A DNA stretch of 64,000 nucleotides from Pontibacter silvestris (GTDB lineage Bacteria; Bacteroidota; Bacteroidia; Cytophagales; Hymenobacteraceae). The stretch's first letter is position 1; each line of letters begins with the position of its first letter. The notes below the pieces were generated by a model. That model was not told the DNA's origin and searched no databases. It saw only the letters and a list, made by a program, of their open reading frames with translations. The translations under genes and the position numbers were made by a program. This document shows positions 1 through 8,237 of this stretch, in pieces. The DNA is taken from assembly GCF_020907275.1 (NCBI RefSeq), contig NZ_JAJJWI010000001.1, forward strand, positions 238,151-302,150, read 5' to 3'.

Positions 1-931
1 CCCATTTATTGGTAAACATTTTCTTATGAAGCGAAGTATGTTCTTGGTCAAGCTCAGCAATAACTTCTAATAGCTGTTTTTCAATATTCTTCCTCTTCTC
101 CTCTAACTGTCGTATCTTTTGAGCCTCTTCTAGCTTGTTGATAAGTAATTCTGAATTTTCTTCAGCTTTAGCTAAGCTATCTTTTAATTGTAACTCTTGA
201 ACCTGTAATCCCTTAGTCCGCTCGATTAGGGTTTGCCTATCTAACTCAAGCTGTTCACTCTTTCCTTTATCTTTACTTAAGGATCGAACTTTTCTGTTTA
301 ATTCAGCAGCTGCATTATCGTTAAGGCTGGTTGCCAACTCTTTGATGTCATCAAATCTACTTATGTTAGAAAGTACATTGATAGCCTGTGTTAACGTGTC
401 TTGCTTATTAAAATCAATAATAGACTCAACCTGCTCCCCCTGAAACCACATATATGGTTTAATGTTTTCTGGAAGTATAAGGTTTTTGATTTGATCAATT
501 TGAAAAGGATCATCTACTTCTCTAGCATTCAAATAGGCTAGATCTTTCTTATAGATAGTTTGCAGGCTATCCTTATCTTCTCTAATTTCATCGCCATTCT
601 TGTGAATTTTGTAAGACCTTTCGATTATATAAACACTGTCTTTAATTTGATCGTGAAAAGTAAGCTTAACATATGTAGTAACTGAACCATCAACGACTTC
701 TTTACAAGCTTTATCAGAAACTATCAACCTTTTAAGATGACTTGTCTGCCTAAATTCTTTTTTTGAAGTATCGAAGCATCTATCGTACATGACCCAGTAA
801 AATGCGTCATAAAGTTTAGATTTTCCATAACCATTGTCTCCTATGATAACATTTATGCCCTCGGTAAAGACAAACTTGTTTTCACCGTAGTAACACATAA
901 AGTTATTCAACTCAATACTCTGTAAAATCAT
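1..931 (-). CDS. DndD/SMC-like AAA ATPase, C-terminus cut by window edge
   Basis: The N-terminal 310 residues are present; the reading frame is open at base 1. It starts MILQSIELNNF, a typical opening of RecF/SbcC/DndD-type ATPases, with a Walker A motif GDNGYGKS at about residues 31-38 and a Q-loop-like FQGE at about 143-146. From about residue 195 the sequence turns into a charged, heptad-like coiled coil (many K, E, L, Q). The Walker B/signature lobe should be past the left edge. It begins 5 bases after the stop of the 69-aa gene and so is probably translated with it. Family knowledge: such ATPases power DNA-sensing or DNA-processing complexes, including Dnd, ABC-three-component and Gabija-like defence systems. 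The exact family cannot be fixed from half a protein. Confidence 0.8.
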   Translation of the reverse strand, partial: MILQSIELNNFMCYYGENKFVFTEGINVIIGDNGYGKSKLYDAFYWVMYDRCFDTSKKEFRQTSHLKRLIVSDKACKEVVDGSVTTYVKLTFHDQIKDSVYIIERSYKIHKNGDEIREDKDSLQTIYKKDLAYLNAREVDDPFQIDQIKNLILPENIKPYMWFQGEQVESIIDFNKQDTLTQAINVLSNISRFDDIKELATSLNDNAAAELNRKVRSLSKDKGKSEQLELDRQTLIERTKGLQVQELQLKDSLAKAEENSELLINKLEEAQKIRQLEEKRKNIEKQLLEVIAELDQEHTSLHKKMFTNKW

Positions 932-936
932 AAATG

Positions 937-1146
937 CTATCCCAAAAGTTGATTTATTTTTCTTGCTGTAACTGTTTTTGATTCTTTCGAAACCTCACCT
1001 TCGATGGCAATTTTAATCACTTTAATAAAGTCGTTATTCTTGTCATCACTCCATCTTATCTTATCTGCCTCTCCAGGCTTCAGGATACATTGTTCAATGA
1101 ATAATGGATCTGCTAAAAAAGACCTCAGTACTTCCTCTTTTGTCAT
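937..1146 (-). CDS. Small 69-aa protein of the helicase-ATPase operon
   Basis: A 69-residue soluble protein, mostly charged, with no membrane segment or cysteine pair. Its start codon overlaps the helicase stop codon in an ATGA arrangement (1143-1146), and it ends 5 bases before the ATPase start, so the three genes are almost certainly co-translated. I do not recognise the family. It ends TARKINQLLG, resembling a short C-terminal helix. By position, between a nuclease-helicase and an SMC-like ATPase, it resembles the small middle components of ABC-three-component systems, but that is an analogy of layout, not of sequence. It might instead be an adaptor or an inhibitor of the nuclease. It is accepted as real because of the coupling, not because of homology. 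Confidence 0.75.
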   Translation of the reverse strand: MTKEEVLRSFLADPLFIEQCILKPGEADKIRWSDDKNNDFIKVIKIAIEGEVSKESKTVTARKINQLLG

Positions 1147-3374
1147 GATGCTTTTAATTCTGCAAAAATGGTATAAATATTTAGATCATAGTGCTCACAT
1201 ATTTTTTTGAGCACTTCTTCTGTTTCGTAAGGGTTTAAGGATAGAGAGGCAAAATACATTACTCTTTCTAGCTCTTTTTTTACAAGGCTCCTTTCTACTC
1301 TAAAAGTATCCGATGTATTGCCAGATGTAATACTTGGGATTACTACTAAATCATGAATAACTGCATAATCCTTATCTCGGTGTCTTCTAAGAATACGACC
1401 TCTTCTTTGAATAAACTGCCGTGGATTTCCTGTACTTGAACAAAAGATGGCGTGTTCTGCTCTTGGAATGTCTACTCCTTCATCTAAACATTTCATAGAA
1501 GCAACTACATGTATTTTACCTTCTTTGAACTGCTCAAGAATTTCATTCCTATCTGCCATTCCACTAATAAACTGATTAACCATAAGAGAGTCATCAATTT
1601 TAGCTATCTCTCTGGTATACATTTTTATAATCTGAACATCTTCATCACTGCCAGTATCTGCTTCATAGATATCCTCCTTGCTGCCTTCTGGAACATACAC
1701 AAAAGTAAATTTTAGGCTTTTCTCTTTTGAAAATCTTTCTTTTAGTATGCTTGTTGTTAAGTCAAGCTTATTGTCTGCTTTATGAACAATTCTTTTGCGC
1801 TGTAAAAGCAGTTTCTCCACTATATCATTTGACTCTAAAACTCCCTTATCAGCACTATAGAACTTTGCTAATTTTTTAGTTATTTCAATATATTTTTCCA
1901 TTTCATCCTTTGTTAATTTCACAAGATGAGGATGGTAAAAATATTTGCAGAGTATACCTTCATCAATAGCTCTCTCCATTGTAAACGAATAGGTGAAAGG
2001 CTCTTCATCATTAAAGAAGGCAGACATAGCTGCTGTACCTGAAGGATCATATACCCTTTTAGGAGTAGCAGATAATCCTATTCGTTTTGTAAAATGGATT
2101 AAGGAAAGGTTTGCTAATATCGAAGGAGAGCCTATGTTATGCGCCTCGTCAGCAATGAAAACTGTATCAGTTGGAAAGTCTTTTAAATACTTACTGAATT
2201 TAGTTTTAATGAAGGAAGCATAAGTAGCTATAACGATAAAAGAAGTAGGAATTCTTTTGGATGTAGATAATGCAGTCGCTAGTTCTTTCTCCCATGAATA
2301 CTTGGAGGAAACTTTAATAGTTTCTTTAAAATTAAACTCCTTGGCTTCTTCCTCCCATTGATTAACTAGAGTAATGGTGGGAACAAGGATCAATGCGTGA
2401 TATACCTGTTCCTCCCCTTTCTGGTACTCCTGCAAAAGGCAATTGAGGGAAGTAATTGTTTTCCCTGTACCCGTAGCCATTGCAAAAACGCCTTGGTAGT
2501 TGTTTTTTACCCAATTATCATAAGCCTCCTTTTGATAATCTCTTGGCCCTTCAGCAAAAGGAAACCTGGGTTCATTTTTAAGGTTGTCGTAGCTAATCTC
2601 TAGTTCTCCCAGTAGATTCTGTAGTTTCAGATTATTGTTCACCTTGCTCTTTTTTAATTTAAGTAGCTTTTCCTCCTCAATTAGTAGCTCTTCTAAGTCC
2701 TTATCTCCATATTGGTCACGAATGATTCCTTTAATTTCAGAAGCATCTACATACTCTACATAATCGGCTTTTCCATGTATCAAAGTATTAAACTCATCAT
2801 CACAGACATCAACATATTCTTTATCAGAATTTGAAATCCAAGATCTCCTTATTGTGATTTCTTCAAGGTTTTCAAGAAGTGCTTTTGCAGTAAAATTACA
2901 TGAACCTGTAAAGTGAATTTTATCTACTCCGTCAGAAAAGGAGCCTGATTTGTAATGAGAAATACCATTTCCTCCTTTGGGTCTGATTGCAACAATTTCT
3001 ATTCTATCTTTTGCAATCAACCATGAAAGGCAATTGAAGAAATGTTCACCATATCCACTAAGACTCTCCTTTAAAGCATTAAAGTCATTGCTGTAGTCTT
3101 TAATTAAATGAAGCTGTTTGTTCTGTCCATCTATTATAGTCTCTTTATCTTGAATGGAAAGCACATCATTGATCACCATTCTCATTTTGCCTCCATTTGC
3201 AATAAAATGGGCAAAACCAAGAGCGAGAACATTGACTGCAGAAAAGCTAAAATATCCTAATAGGAGATCAAAAGATTTACTTTTAGGTAGTGCTTCAACA
3301 AAAAAATTAAGTGGCTCATCTTCTCTTCCGCTTTTATAAACACAGCCTAAGGGAAAGTTAACTTGTCCTAGCAT
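1143..3374 (-). CDS. PLD-family nuclease fused to DEAH superfamily 2 helicase
   Basis: 743 residues, counted from the ATG at 3374; a TTG one codon earlier is a poorer start. Residues about 30-215 form a phospholipase-D-like nuclease domain with HYK at 140-142 and GSCNFT at 157-162, a single HKD half-site as in dimeric PLD nucleases. A charged linker (about 225-265) leads into an SF2 helicase: TGTGKT at 301-306, DEAH at 409-412, SAT at 435-437 and QRRGRILRR at 656-664. Known relatives are restriction or defence helicases, including Dnd-associated restriction enzymes and DISARM/BREX-like components. It heads the operon of three and is the probable effector, translocating on and cutting DNA. The motifs support catalytic competence; the biological role is inferred from context. 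Confidence 0.88.
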   Translation of the reverse strand: MLGQVNFPLGCVYKSGREDEPLNFFVEALPKSKSFDLLLGYFSFSAVNVLALGFAHFIANGGKMRMVINDVLSIQDKETIIDGQNKQLHLIKDYSNDFNALKESLSGYGEHFFNCLSWLIAKDRIEIVAIRPKGGNGISHYKSGSFSDGVDKIHFTGSCNFTAKALLENLEEITIRRSWISNSDKEYVDVCDDEFNTLIHGKADYVEYVDASEIKGIIRDQYGDKDLEELLIEEEKLLKLKKSKVNNNLKLQNLLGELEISYDNLKNEPRFPFAEGPRDYQKEAYDNWVKNNYQGVFAMATGTGKTITSLNCLLQEYQKGEEQVYHALILVPTITLVNQWEEEAKEFNFKETIKVSSKYSWEKELATALSTSKRIPTSFIVIATYASFIKTKFSKYLKDFPTDTVFIADEAHNIGSPSILANLSLIHFTKRIGLSATPKRVYDPSGTAAMSAFFNDEEPFTYSFTMERAIDEGILCKYFYHPHLVKLTKDEMEKYIEITKKLAKFYSADKGVLESNDIVEKLLLQRKRIVHKADNKLDLTTSILKERFSKEKSLKFTFVYVPEGSKEDIYEADTGSDEDVQIIKMYTREIAKIDDSLMVNQFISGMADRNEILEQFKEGKIHVVASMKCLDEGVDIPRAEHAIFCSSTGNPRQFIQRRGRILRRHRDKDYAVIHDLVVIPSITSGNTSDTFRVERSLVKKELERVMYFASLSLNPYETEEVLKKICEHYDLNIYTIFAELKAS

Positions 3375-3612
3375 CAAAAATAATTGTTTGTTTTCAAGTA
3401 TGAGCTTGTGGCTTATATGAACAGCTAAAGTTAATTAGCTAAATATAGAAAATAAAATATAATTTATAAAATGTCATTTACAACAATAGTATTTACTTTT
3501 GAAGCATTAGCACTTGATAAAATGTGAAAGTGGTTGTAAAGTATGTTAGAATTAGCAATTTATATGCTGTAGTTGTAAGGAAAATAAAAGACTTTTACCA
3601 TGTTTCCAACTT

Positions 3613-4554
3613 TTACAGATTGTTGCAATGCATGAAAAAAGTACCAATTGAAAAGTTGTAGCCTCCTTTTAAACATCGATTAAACTGCATATCTGTTTTA
3701 GTATAAGAATATTCAGGATGGTATTGACTTATCTGGTGAAAATAGCCTCTGGCATTCTCCCCAAATTCAGAAGCTAAACTGCAGCCAATTTCAAACCAGG
3801 CAGCGTAAGAGGAGGTAATGTCAACTCCTGTGCGCTCTATCTCGGCAATGCAAGCCTCTACTTTATCCTTAATTGATGAAGTAAAGCTTTTTAAAGTTTT
3901 AAGGTTGGAGTAGGAGTTACCCTTTTGCTTCAACGGTGCCTCATTTAGCTTAAACATAATAGCCTGATGATTAAAATAAGGTTCAGGGTCAAAGCTATAT
4001 CCCCTCAAGCTTGCTACATTCTTCGGTTTCTCGTCTACTATTATGCCCATCTGCAGGAAAGCTTTCCTAAGCGCTCTGAAATGCTCCTTATGTTTATCAG
4101 TAAAGGCTATCGGAATAAGCCCCCAAAAGCCCTGGCCAGAAACAGAGAGACCACAGTAGGCAACATTGGGGATGTTGCTTAGCTGCTGCTTCAGTTCGTA
4201 AAAGTTACCTATTTGTCGGTTCTCCTTCAGATCTATGTCAAATTGGATCAAGCCACTGTGCTTAATCAAACTTTTTTCATTTCTAGCGGAGAATATGCCA
4301 CTAGGAGTGATGGCAGGAAGCCTGCTCTTTAGGCTATCACGGATGCTTTTATCCTCAGTAGCTCTAATCTTTTCAACTTCTAATCTGTACTTGGCTGATG
4401 AGAGCCAAGTGAGCAGGTTAATAGAAACTGAGTTAGTTGGTGTGGTGTAGCTGGCAAAGCAGCTCACCTTTACATCTAGTACAGAATTACGTGCCCTGTC
4501 CCGTCCCACTTCTGGGACAGGACACAAATTGTGGTTTATAAGCCCTTTATCCAT
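3613..4554 (-). CDS. BT4734/BF3469 (VirE N-terminal) primase-like protein
   Basis: 313 residues. The centre (about 65-200) carries the hallmarks of the BT4734/BF3469 family often annotated VirE_N: an IQFDID acidic motif near residue 104, a GLSVSGQGFWG stretch, and LRGYSFDPEPY. The acidic pair and following elements resemble archaeo-eukaryotic primase folds. A C-terminal primase-associated region (PriCT-2-like) includes AWFEIGCSLAS and ends in FSIGTFFMHC. Family context: in Bacteroidota mobile elements it is almost always beside a DUF3987 ATPase, as here, where the two genes overlap by 19 bases. Together they probably act in element replication or maintenance. Length is somewhat short, and the N-terminal 30 residues look unstructured, so the true start could be slightly internal. 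Confidence 0.85.
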   Translation of the reverse strand: MDKGLINHNLCPVPEVGRDRARNSVLDVKVSCFASYTTPTNSVSINLLTWLSSAKYRLEVEKIRATEDKSIRDSLKSRLPAITPSGIFSARNEKSLIKHSGLIQFDIDLKENRQIGNFYELKQQLSNIPNVAYCGLSVSGQGFWGLIPIAFTDKHKEHFRALRKAFLQMGIIVDEKPKNVASLRGYSFDPEPYFNHQAIMFKLNEAPLKQKGNSYSNLKTLKSFTSSIKDKVEACIAEIERTGVDITSSYAAWFEIGCSLASEFGENARGYFHQISQYHPEYSYTKTDMQFNRCLKGGYNFSIGTFFMHCNNL

Positions 4555-5993
4555 CGGTGTACAGTAGACTTTGGCCCTTCAGATCCAAAAACAATGGTGG
4601 ATATTTCTCTGACGCTCTTCACTCCCTTATCGTACAACTCAAGGCACTGGCGTTTCTGCTCCAACTTAACTGCATCCTTGTCAATGCTTTGTTCAGACAC
4701 TATGCTCCTAGCTTTGGGAAGTTTGTCGTATACAGCTATAGTGTGTTTTGAAAAGGTGCTGCTGATCCTTAGTGCATTTTCAAAATCCTGATCGGAGCAA
4801 ACCAATTCAAGTGGTAAGTACCCTTTTTCAAAGGCTCTGCATATGCTTAGCTGCATTGCTATCCTGAAGCAGATCATCGCCATCCTATTAACGGTGCCTC
4901 CCAAGCTTGAGCTGATGTATTCACGCATCTCACTTTTCTGTTCCGAAAAAACTTTGAGAAACTTCTTCTCCTGGTGCGGCTGCAGCTCAAAAAAAAATGG
5001 ACTGCTTAGGGCTGTTAACTTGTCGTAGAGCTCTTTGAAGTGTAAGCCCATTTCAGAGAAGTACCTACTGTAGCCATTCTTGCTCTTGTCAAACACATCG
5101 TTGAATTCAGGCGTAGAGTCAAACTCGTAGTACAGAAATCTGCTGAACAAGCCATTTTCGATGGTCGGTATAAGTTTCAGGAGTTGATCATGTGTACTAG
5201 ACAAAACAACGGAAAGAGCAGGAGATAGAATCTCAACATCCTCATTGTTAGTGCGCCTAAAGAAACTAATTGGCTCGTGCCCAAAAGACTGCCGCAATAC
5301 ATCTGAGAATCCGCCATGGTCCTGCTTTATGGCATCCGCAAGTGTATCAGCTTCTGTTTCAAAAAGAATGCCCCTGCCTTGGTTTTCCTCTAAGAGCTGT
5401 AACATACCTGTTTTTCCAATATTAGAGGGAATGTAAAGTTTTAAATGAGGCGGCTGCTCTGGCTGTTCTGGCATTTTATCTAGTTTACCCTGCTCGAAAA
5501 GCTTAAACTCTTTCTTGTAGCGTGCCATTTCGTCTCTATGAGCTTTCCTTAGCTCCTTTGCCATCTCATGCTTCTCCTTATGTATGGGTTCTGCGATCTT
5601 TCTGGCCCACATTAGACCGCTTTTACCCTCACCGTAAGGCCCGAGTGTATAAGTAAATAGGTTAGGCTGCAGCAGCTTACCACCGTAGTAGCCGCAGACA
5701 TTGGGGAGAATTCCGCTAACAACACCCAAAAGTCCTACAAAAAGCACTTCTCGTTCATTGGTGTCAATTATTTTCTGACAAAGCAGCCTCTGTAGTTCGG
5801 GAAGGTTTTCATAAACTTCATTTGGAAACCTTTTGTTAGCTTTAAGGCCTATTTCGTTCCAAGGTTGGGACGGAATAGGGGTATTTAAATCTGTTCCTGG
5901 TGATACGTTTACTGTAATAGTATAAGCATTGTCACTTTTGTTTGTTGCCATGGCAACTACTGTACCATTCTTCTGCTTTACATCTGTTTCCAT
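4536..5993 (-). CDS. DUF3987 family P-loop ATPase
   Basis: 485 residues. Residues about 40-380 match the DUF3987 family: a Walker A GPYGEGKS at 118-125, a following KLYIPSNIGKTG region, and ETEADTLADAI containing the acidic Walker B-like element. The last 60 residues form a separate HTH-like segment (REISTIVFGSEGPKSTVHRW) that could bind DNA. It follows the 246-aa HTH protein by 5 bases and overlaps the primase-like gene by 19 bases, so all three are probably one operon. DUF3987 proteins are thought to be replicative helicase-like ATPases of integrative elements; no enzymatic activity is proven for this one. The 25 residues before the conserved core have low complexity. Confidence 0.85.
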   Translation of the reverse strand: METDVKQKNGTVVAMATNKSDNAYTITVNVSPGTDLNTPIPSQPWNEIGLKANKRFPNEVYENLPELQRLLCQKIIDTNEREVLFVGLLGVVSGILPNVCGYYGGKLLQPNLFTYTLGPYGEGKSGLMWARKIAEPIHKEKHEMAKELRKAHRDEMARYKKEFKLFEQGKLDKMPEQPEQPPHLKLYIPSNIGKTGMLQLLEENQGRGILFETEADTLADAIKQDHGGFSDVLRQSFGHEPISFFRRTNNEDVEILSPALSVVLSSTHDQLLKLIPTIENGLFSRFLYYEFDSTPEFNDVFDKSKNGYSRYFSEMGLHFKELYDKLTALSSPFFFELQPHQEKKFLKVFSEQKSEMREYISSSLGGTVNRMAMICFRIAMQLSICRAFEKGYLPLELVCSDQDFENALRISSTFSKHTIAVYDKLPKARSIVSEQSIDKDAVKLEQKRQCLELYDKGVKSVREISTIVFGSEGPKSTVHRWIKGL

Positions 5994-5998
5994 ACTTG

Positions 5999-6739
5999 CT
6001 ATATTATGGGTTGATAGAAGTCAGCATCTAAATAATCCTGCCACGTATCGGTATCCTGTTCATCAATGTCTAACCAAACCTGCCCATCGTTATCTAGATA
6101 TTTCTTCTCGTTGGAGAGAATGTTTTGTATTGTTGACTTTATCTCTTGCAGCAACTTGATAGCTGGATAGTTTTCTTTGTCTTCCTGAAGCTGAACAGCT
6201 AATAGTTGCGCTGACTGTATCAGTCGTTTGGCTCTTCTTAAATAGAAACTGTAGGTTGTGACCTTAATTGACGTGTCACCGGAATGCAAATCCAATACTT
6301 CTGAGACATAATCATGTATTTCTTCTTTCAAAAGAGTTGACTGCATCATCATGATTCTTACTTCAGCAAGTGAATAGCTTCTTTTAGCCGATACATGTCC
6401 TTTTTCACTGCTGTTCTGTCTCATTTTAATATGATTGGCTGTATCAGAGAGTGTATCAGTAGCTGTTTTATGAGCTGAATCGCCTGTATCATTCAGTGTA
6501 TCAAGGGTTGATTCAATAACTGTATCAGGTGTGTCATCGCATGGTGTATCATCATTTGTATCGACGTAAATGGATGAAGCCTTACGCTTTTGGATAATGC
6601 GTTGGACCTTTGAAAGGGATATGTTCAGTAGATTTGATATTTCGCGATATGAGTGTCCTGCATCATACATATCCATTACTTGCTGTTCTAATAAGTTCAT
6701 GGAAGTTAATTTTAAAGTTGAAGAAAAGGGATGATTCAT
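5999..6739 (-). CDS. Helix-turn-helix protein with Asp/Thr-rich linker
   Basis: 246 residues. An N-terminal sigma-70 region 4 / Hin-like HTH (about 15-52) contains YREISNLLNISLSKVQRII. Residues about 60-105 are a degenerate Asp-Thr repeat (DDTP, DTVI, DTLN, DTAT, DTLS) encoded by recurrent TGTATCA words on the plus strand between 6430 and 6565. The C-terminal half is helical and charged, with no recognised domain. It is the first gene of the replication-like operon (5-base gap to DUF3987) and may regulate it or act as the origin-binding factor; that is inference. A later in-frame ATG (residue 14) exists and could be the real start. Confidence 0.75.
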   Translation of the reverse strand: MNHPFSSTLKLTSMNLLEQQVMDMYDAGHSYREISNLLNISLSKVQRIIQKRKASSIYVDTNDDTPCDDTPDTVIESTLDTLNDTGDSAHKTATDTLSDTANHIKMRQNSSEKGHVSAKRSYSLAEVRIMMMQSTLLKEEIHDYVSEVLDLHSGDTSIKVTTYSFYLRRAKRLIQSAQLLAVQLQEDKENYPAIKLLQEIKSTIQNILSNEKKYLDNDGQVWLDIDEQDTDTWQDYLDADFYQPII

Positions 6740-6770
6740 TTTTTATAAAGTATGTTTGACAAACTATCTG

Positions 6771-7079
6771 CTATTGTTGTTTAGCAGATGGTTTGTTAGT
6801 TTTGATATACAAAATGAGTTCTTCGCGGCTATAAAGGCAGCGGCCTTCACCACAATGATAGGTGTTAAACTTTTCTTCCTTCTTCAACTTATGGAAGAGA
6901 GAGCGGCTGATACCACCAAGGAATTCTCGAGACTCGGGCTCAGTAAAGAATTCTTTTAGAGGTACAGCGGGAGCTGTGGGCGTTTCCTTTAAGATTTTAC
7001 GATAGGCTGTTTCGAACTCTTGCCGCATTATCAGGGCGAGTTCATTTAATGGAACTGGTGTTAATAATAGGTTTGTCAT
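6771..7079 (-). CDS. Excisionase-like helix-turn-helix protein
   Basis: 102 residues. The C-terminal 55 residues fit the HTH_17/excisionase-type winged helix common in Bacteroidota elements: EFFTEPESREFLGGISRSLFHKL followed by the wing and CLYSREELILYI. The first 40 residues are helical and of unknown role. It sits 31 bases upstream of the 246-aa HTH gene in the usual position between integrase and replication genes. The probable role is a recombination directionality factor or a repressor of the element operon; the sequence alone cannot separate these. The cysteine-containing wing (YHCGEGRC) is common in this family. Confidence 0.8.
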   Translation of the reverse strand: MTNLLLTPVPLNELALIMRQEFETAYRKILKETPTAPAVPLKEFFTEPESREFLGGISRSLFHKLKKEEKFNTYHCGEGRCLYSREELILYIKTNKPSAKQQ

Positions 7080-7187
7080 TGCTGAAAATATTAAGTGGTT
7101 GAAATTTTCAGCAAGAAAGACCTTTATTATTTCATTGATTGTAGGTTGTTCCGATAGGAACCAATCGGAACAAATTTAGGTCGTAGC

Positions 7188-8222
7188 TTACCTCTTTAGG
7201 CCTTCTAAATCTTTTAAAAGGTTCAAATCGATTGTTATTGTCTTTTTTGTTTTACTGTAGTTTCTAGATGACATATCCATATTAAGTTGCAGGTTAAATA
7301 TTCTGCTAATCTGAGTTTTGTTACCAATGTTCTTTATAATACCTTCATTCTCAATGTGATCAATAATTGGTATTAGATACCCAGGCTTATATAGCTCATA
7401 ATTCCATTTAGCTTCAGGAGTTAAATACTCATGCTTAATTAGAATACTAATAAACTTGTCTACGTTTTCCTGATTGTTTCGGAATAATTGAAGGAAGGTT
7501 AAGTCATTATTTACAGTTGAATTAGTCTTGGCGTTAAATTCTTCAGAAGAAGTGGTAAAGCTCCTTTGAATTTTAGCAGTCTGAGGTTCTACTGCTGATA
7601 TGCTATTCTTATCTTCTTGGTTATACTTTTCAAGCTTTATAATATAATCTACTAGTTCTTTAACAAAGAGCTCTTTCCAGTAGTCTTTGGTTAACTCGTG
7701 TCGAGGCCCCAGAACCTTTGCGTCAATAATTTTATATTCATACCAGTATTCAAACCTGCCAGGAGCATGCACTTCACATAGTGCTTTGAGCCTTTTCTTT
7801 TCACGCTTAATAAACTTCTTAAGCAAGGGTAGGCTGTCTTTTGTCTCTATAAAATTTTCCCAGAGTTGTTCACATGAATGAAAAGGTATACCAGTTGTTA
7901 TGTAACTCATGTGGGATAGATACTCTATGCTGCGTTCAATGAACCAGGGATTGTAAATGTGGATTTCTAAAAAGTGAGGAGCGGGCTTAAAGCTGAAGGT
8001 ATATTGTATGTTAAAGTAGTCTCTTACAATAAATTCATTATAGGGAAATTCAAAAAGGTGTCTGTTGTCATCATAAAATTCTAACTTCTCAGAAATAGAG
8101 TCTAGTGTTAAAAATTCATCATGTTTATACTTAAACTCGCTAACGTAAGACTGGTCTAATACAATACTTTTTGATTCCCCTGATCCAGATAAATCCAGAT
8201 ACCACATCTCCCAAAAAAACAT
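7188..8222 (-). CDS. Unknown 344-aa protein beside the integrase
   Basis: I do not recognise this protein. It has 344 residues, is soluble, rich in aromatic and charged residues, with no signal peptide, membrane helix or metal-binding cluster. Residues 1-200 look like a compact alpha/beta domain (many W, Y and F), followed by a charged linker near 205-240. The C-terminal region carries ILIKHEYLTPEAKWNY and a KTQISRIFN motif that looks like a recurrent DNA-binding or helical tail in Bacteroidota element proteins. It starts 15 bases after the integrase stop and so is probably co-transcribed with it. It might aid recombination or regulation, as RteC-like proteins do in Bacteroides elements, but no clear similarity is visible. 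Confidence 0.7.
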   Translation of the reverse strand: MFFWEMWYLDLSGSGESKSIVLDQSYVSEFKYKHDEFLTLDSISEKLEFYDDNRHLFEFPYNEFIVRDYFNIQYTFSFKPAPHFLEIHIYNPWFIERSIEYLSHMSYITTGIPFHSCEQLWENFIETKDSLPLLKKFIKREKKRLKALCEVHAPGRFEYWYEYKIIDAKVLGPRHELTKDYWKELFVKELVDYIIKLEKYNQEDKNSISAVEPQTAKIQRSFTTSSEEFNAKTNSTVNNDLTFLQLFRNNQENVDKFISILIKHEYLTPEAKWNYELYKPGYLIPIIDHIENEGIIKNIGNKTQISRIFNLQLNMDMSSRNYSKTKKTITIDLNLLKDLEGLKR

Positions 8223-8237
8223 ATAATATAATATTAT

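Noticed and set aside
1..3374. Complete Dnd phosphorothioation or DISARM system
   Set aside because: The ATPase start and PLD/helicase recall both, but no sulfur-modification genes (dndB, C, E) nor drmA/B or methylase is visible in the window; the left side is unseen.
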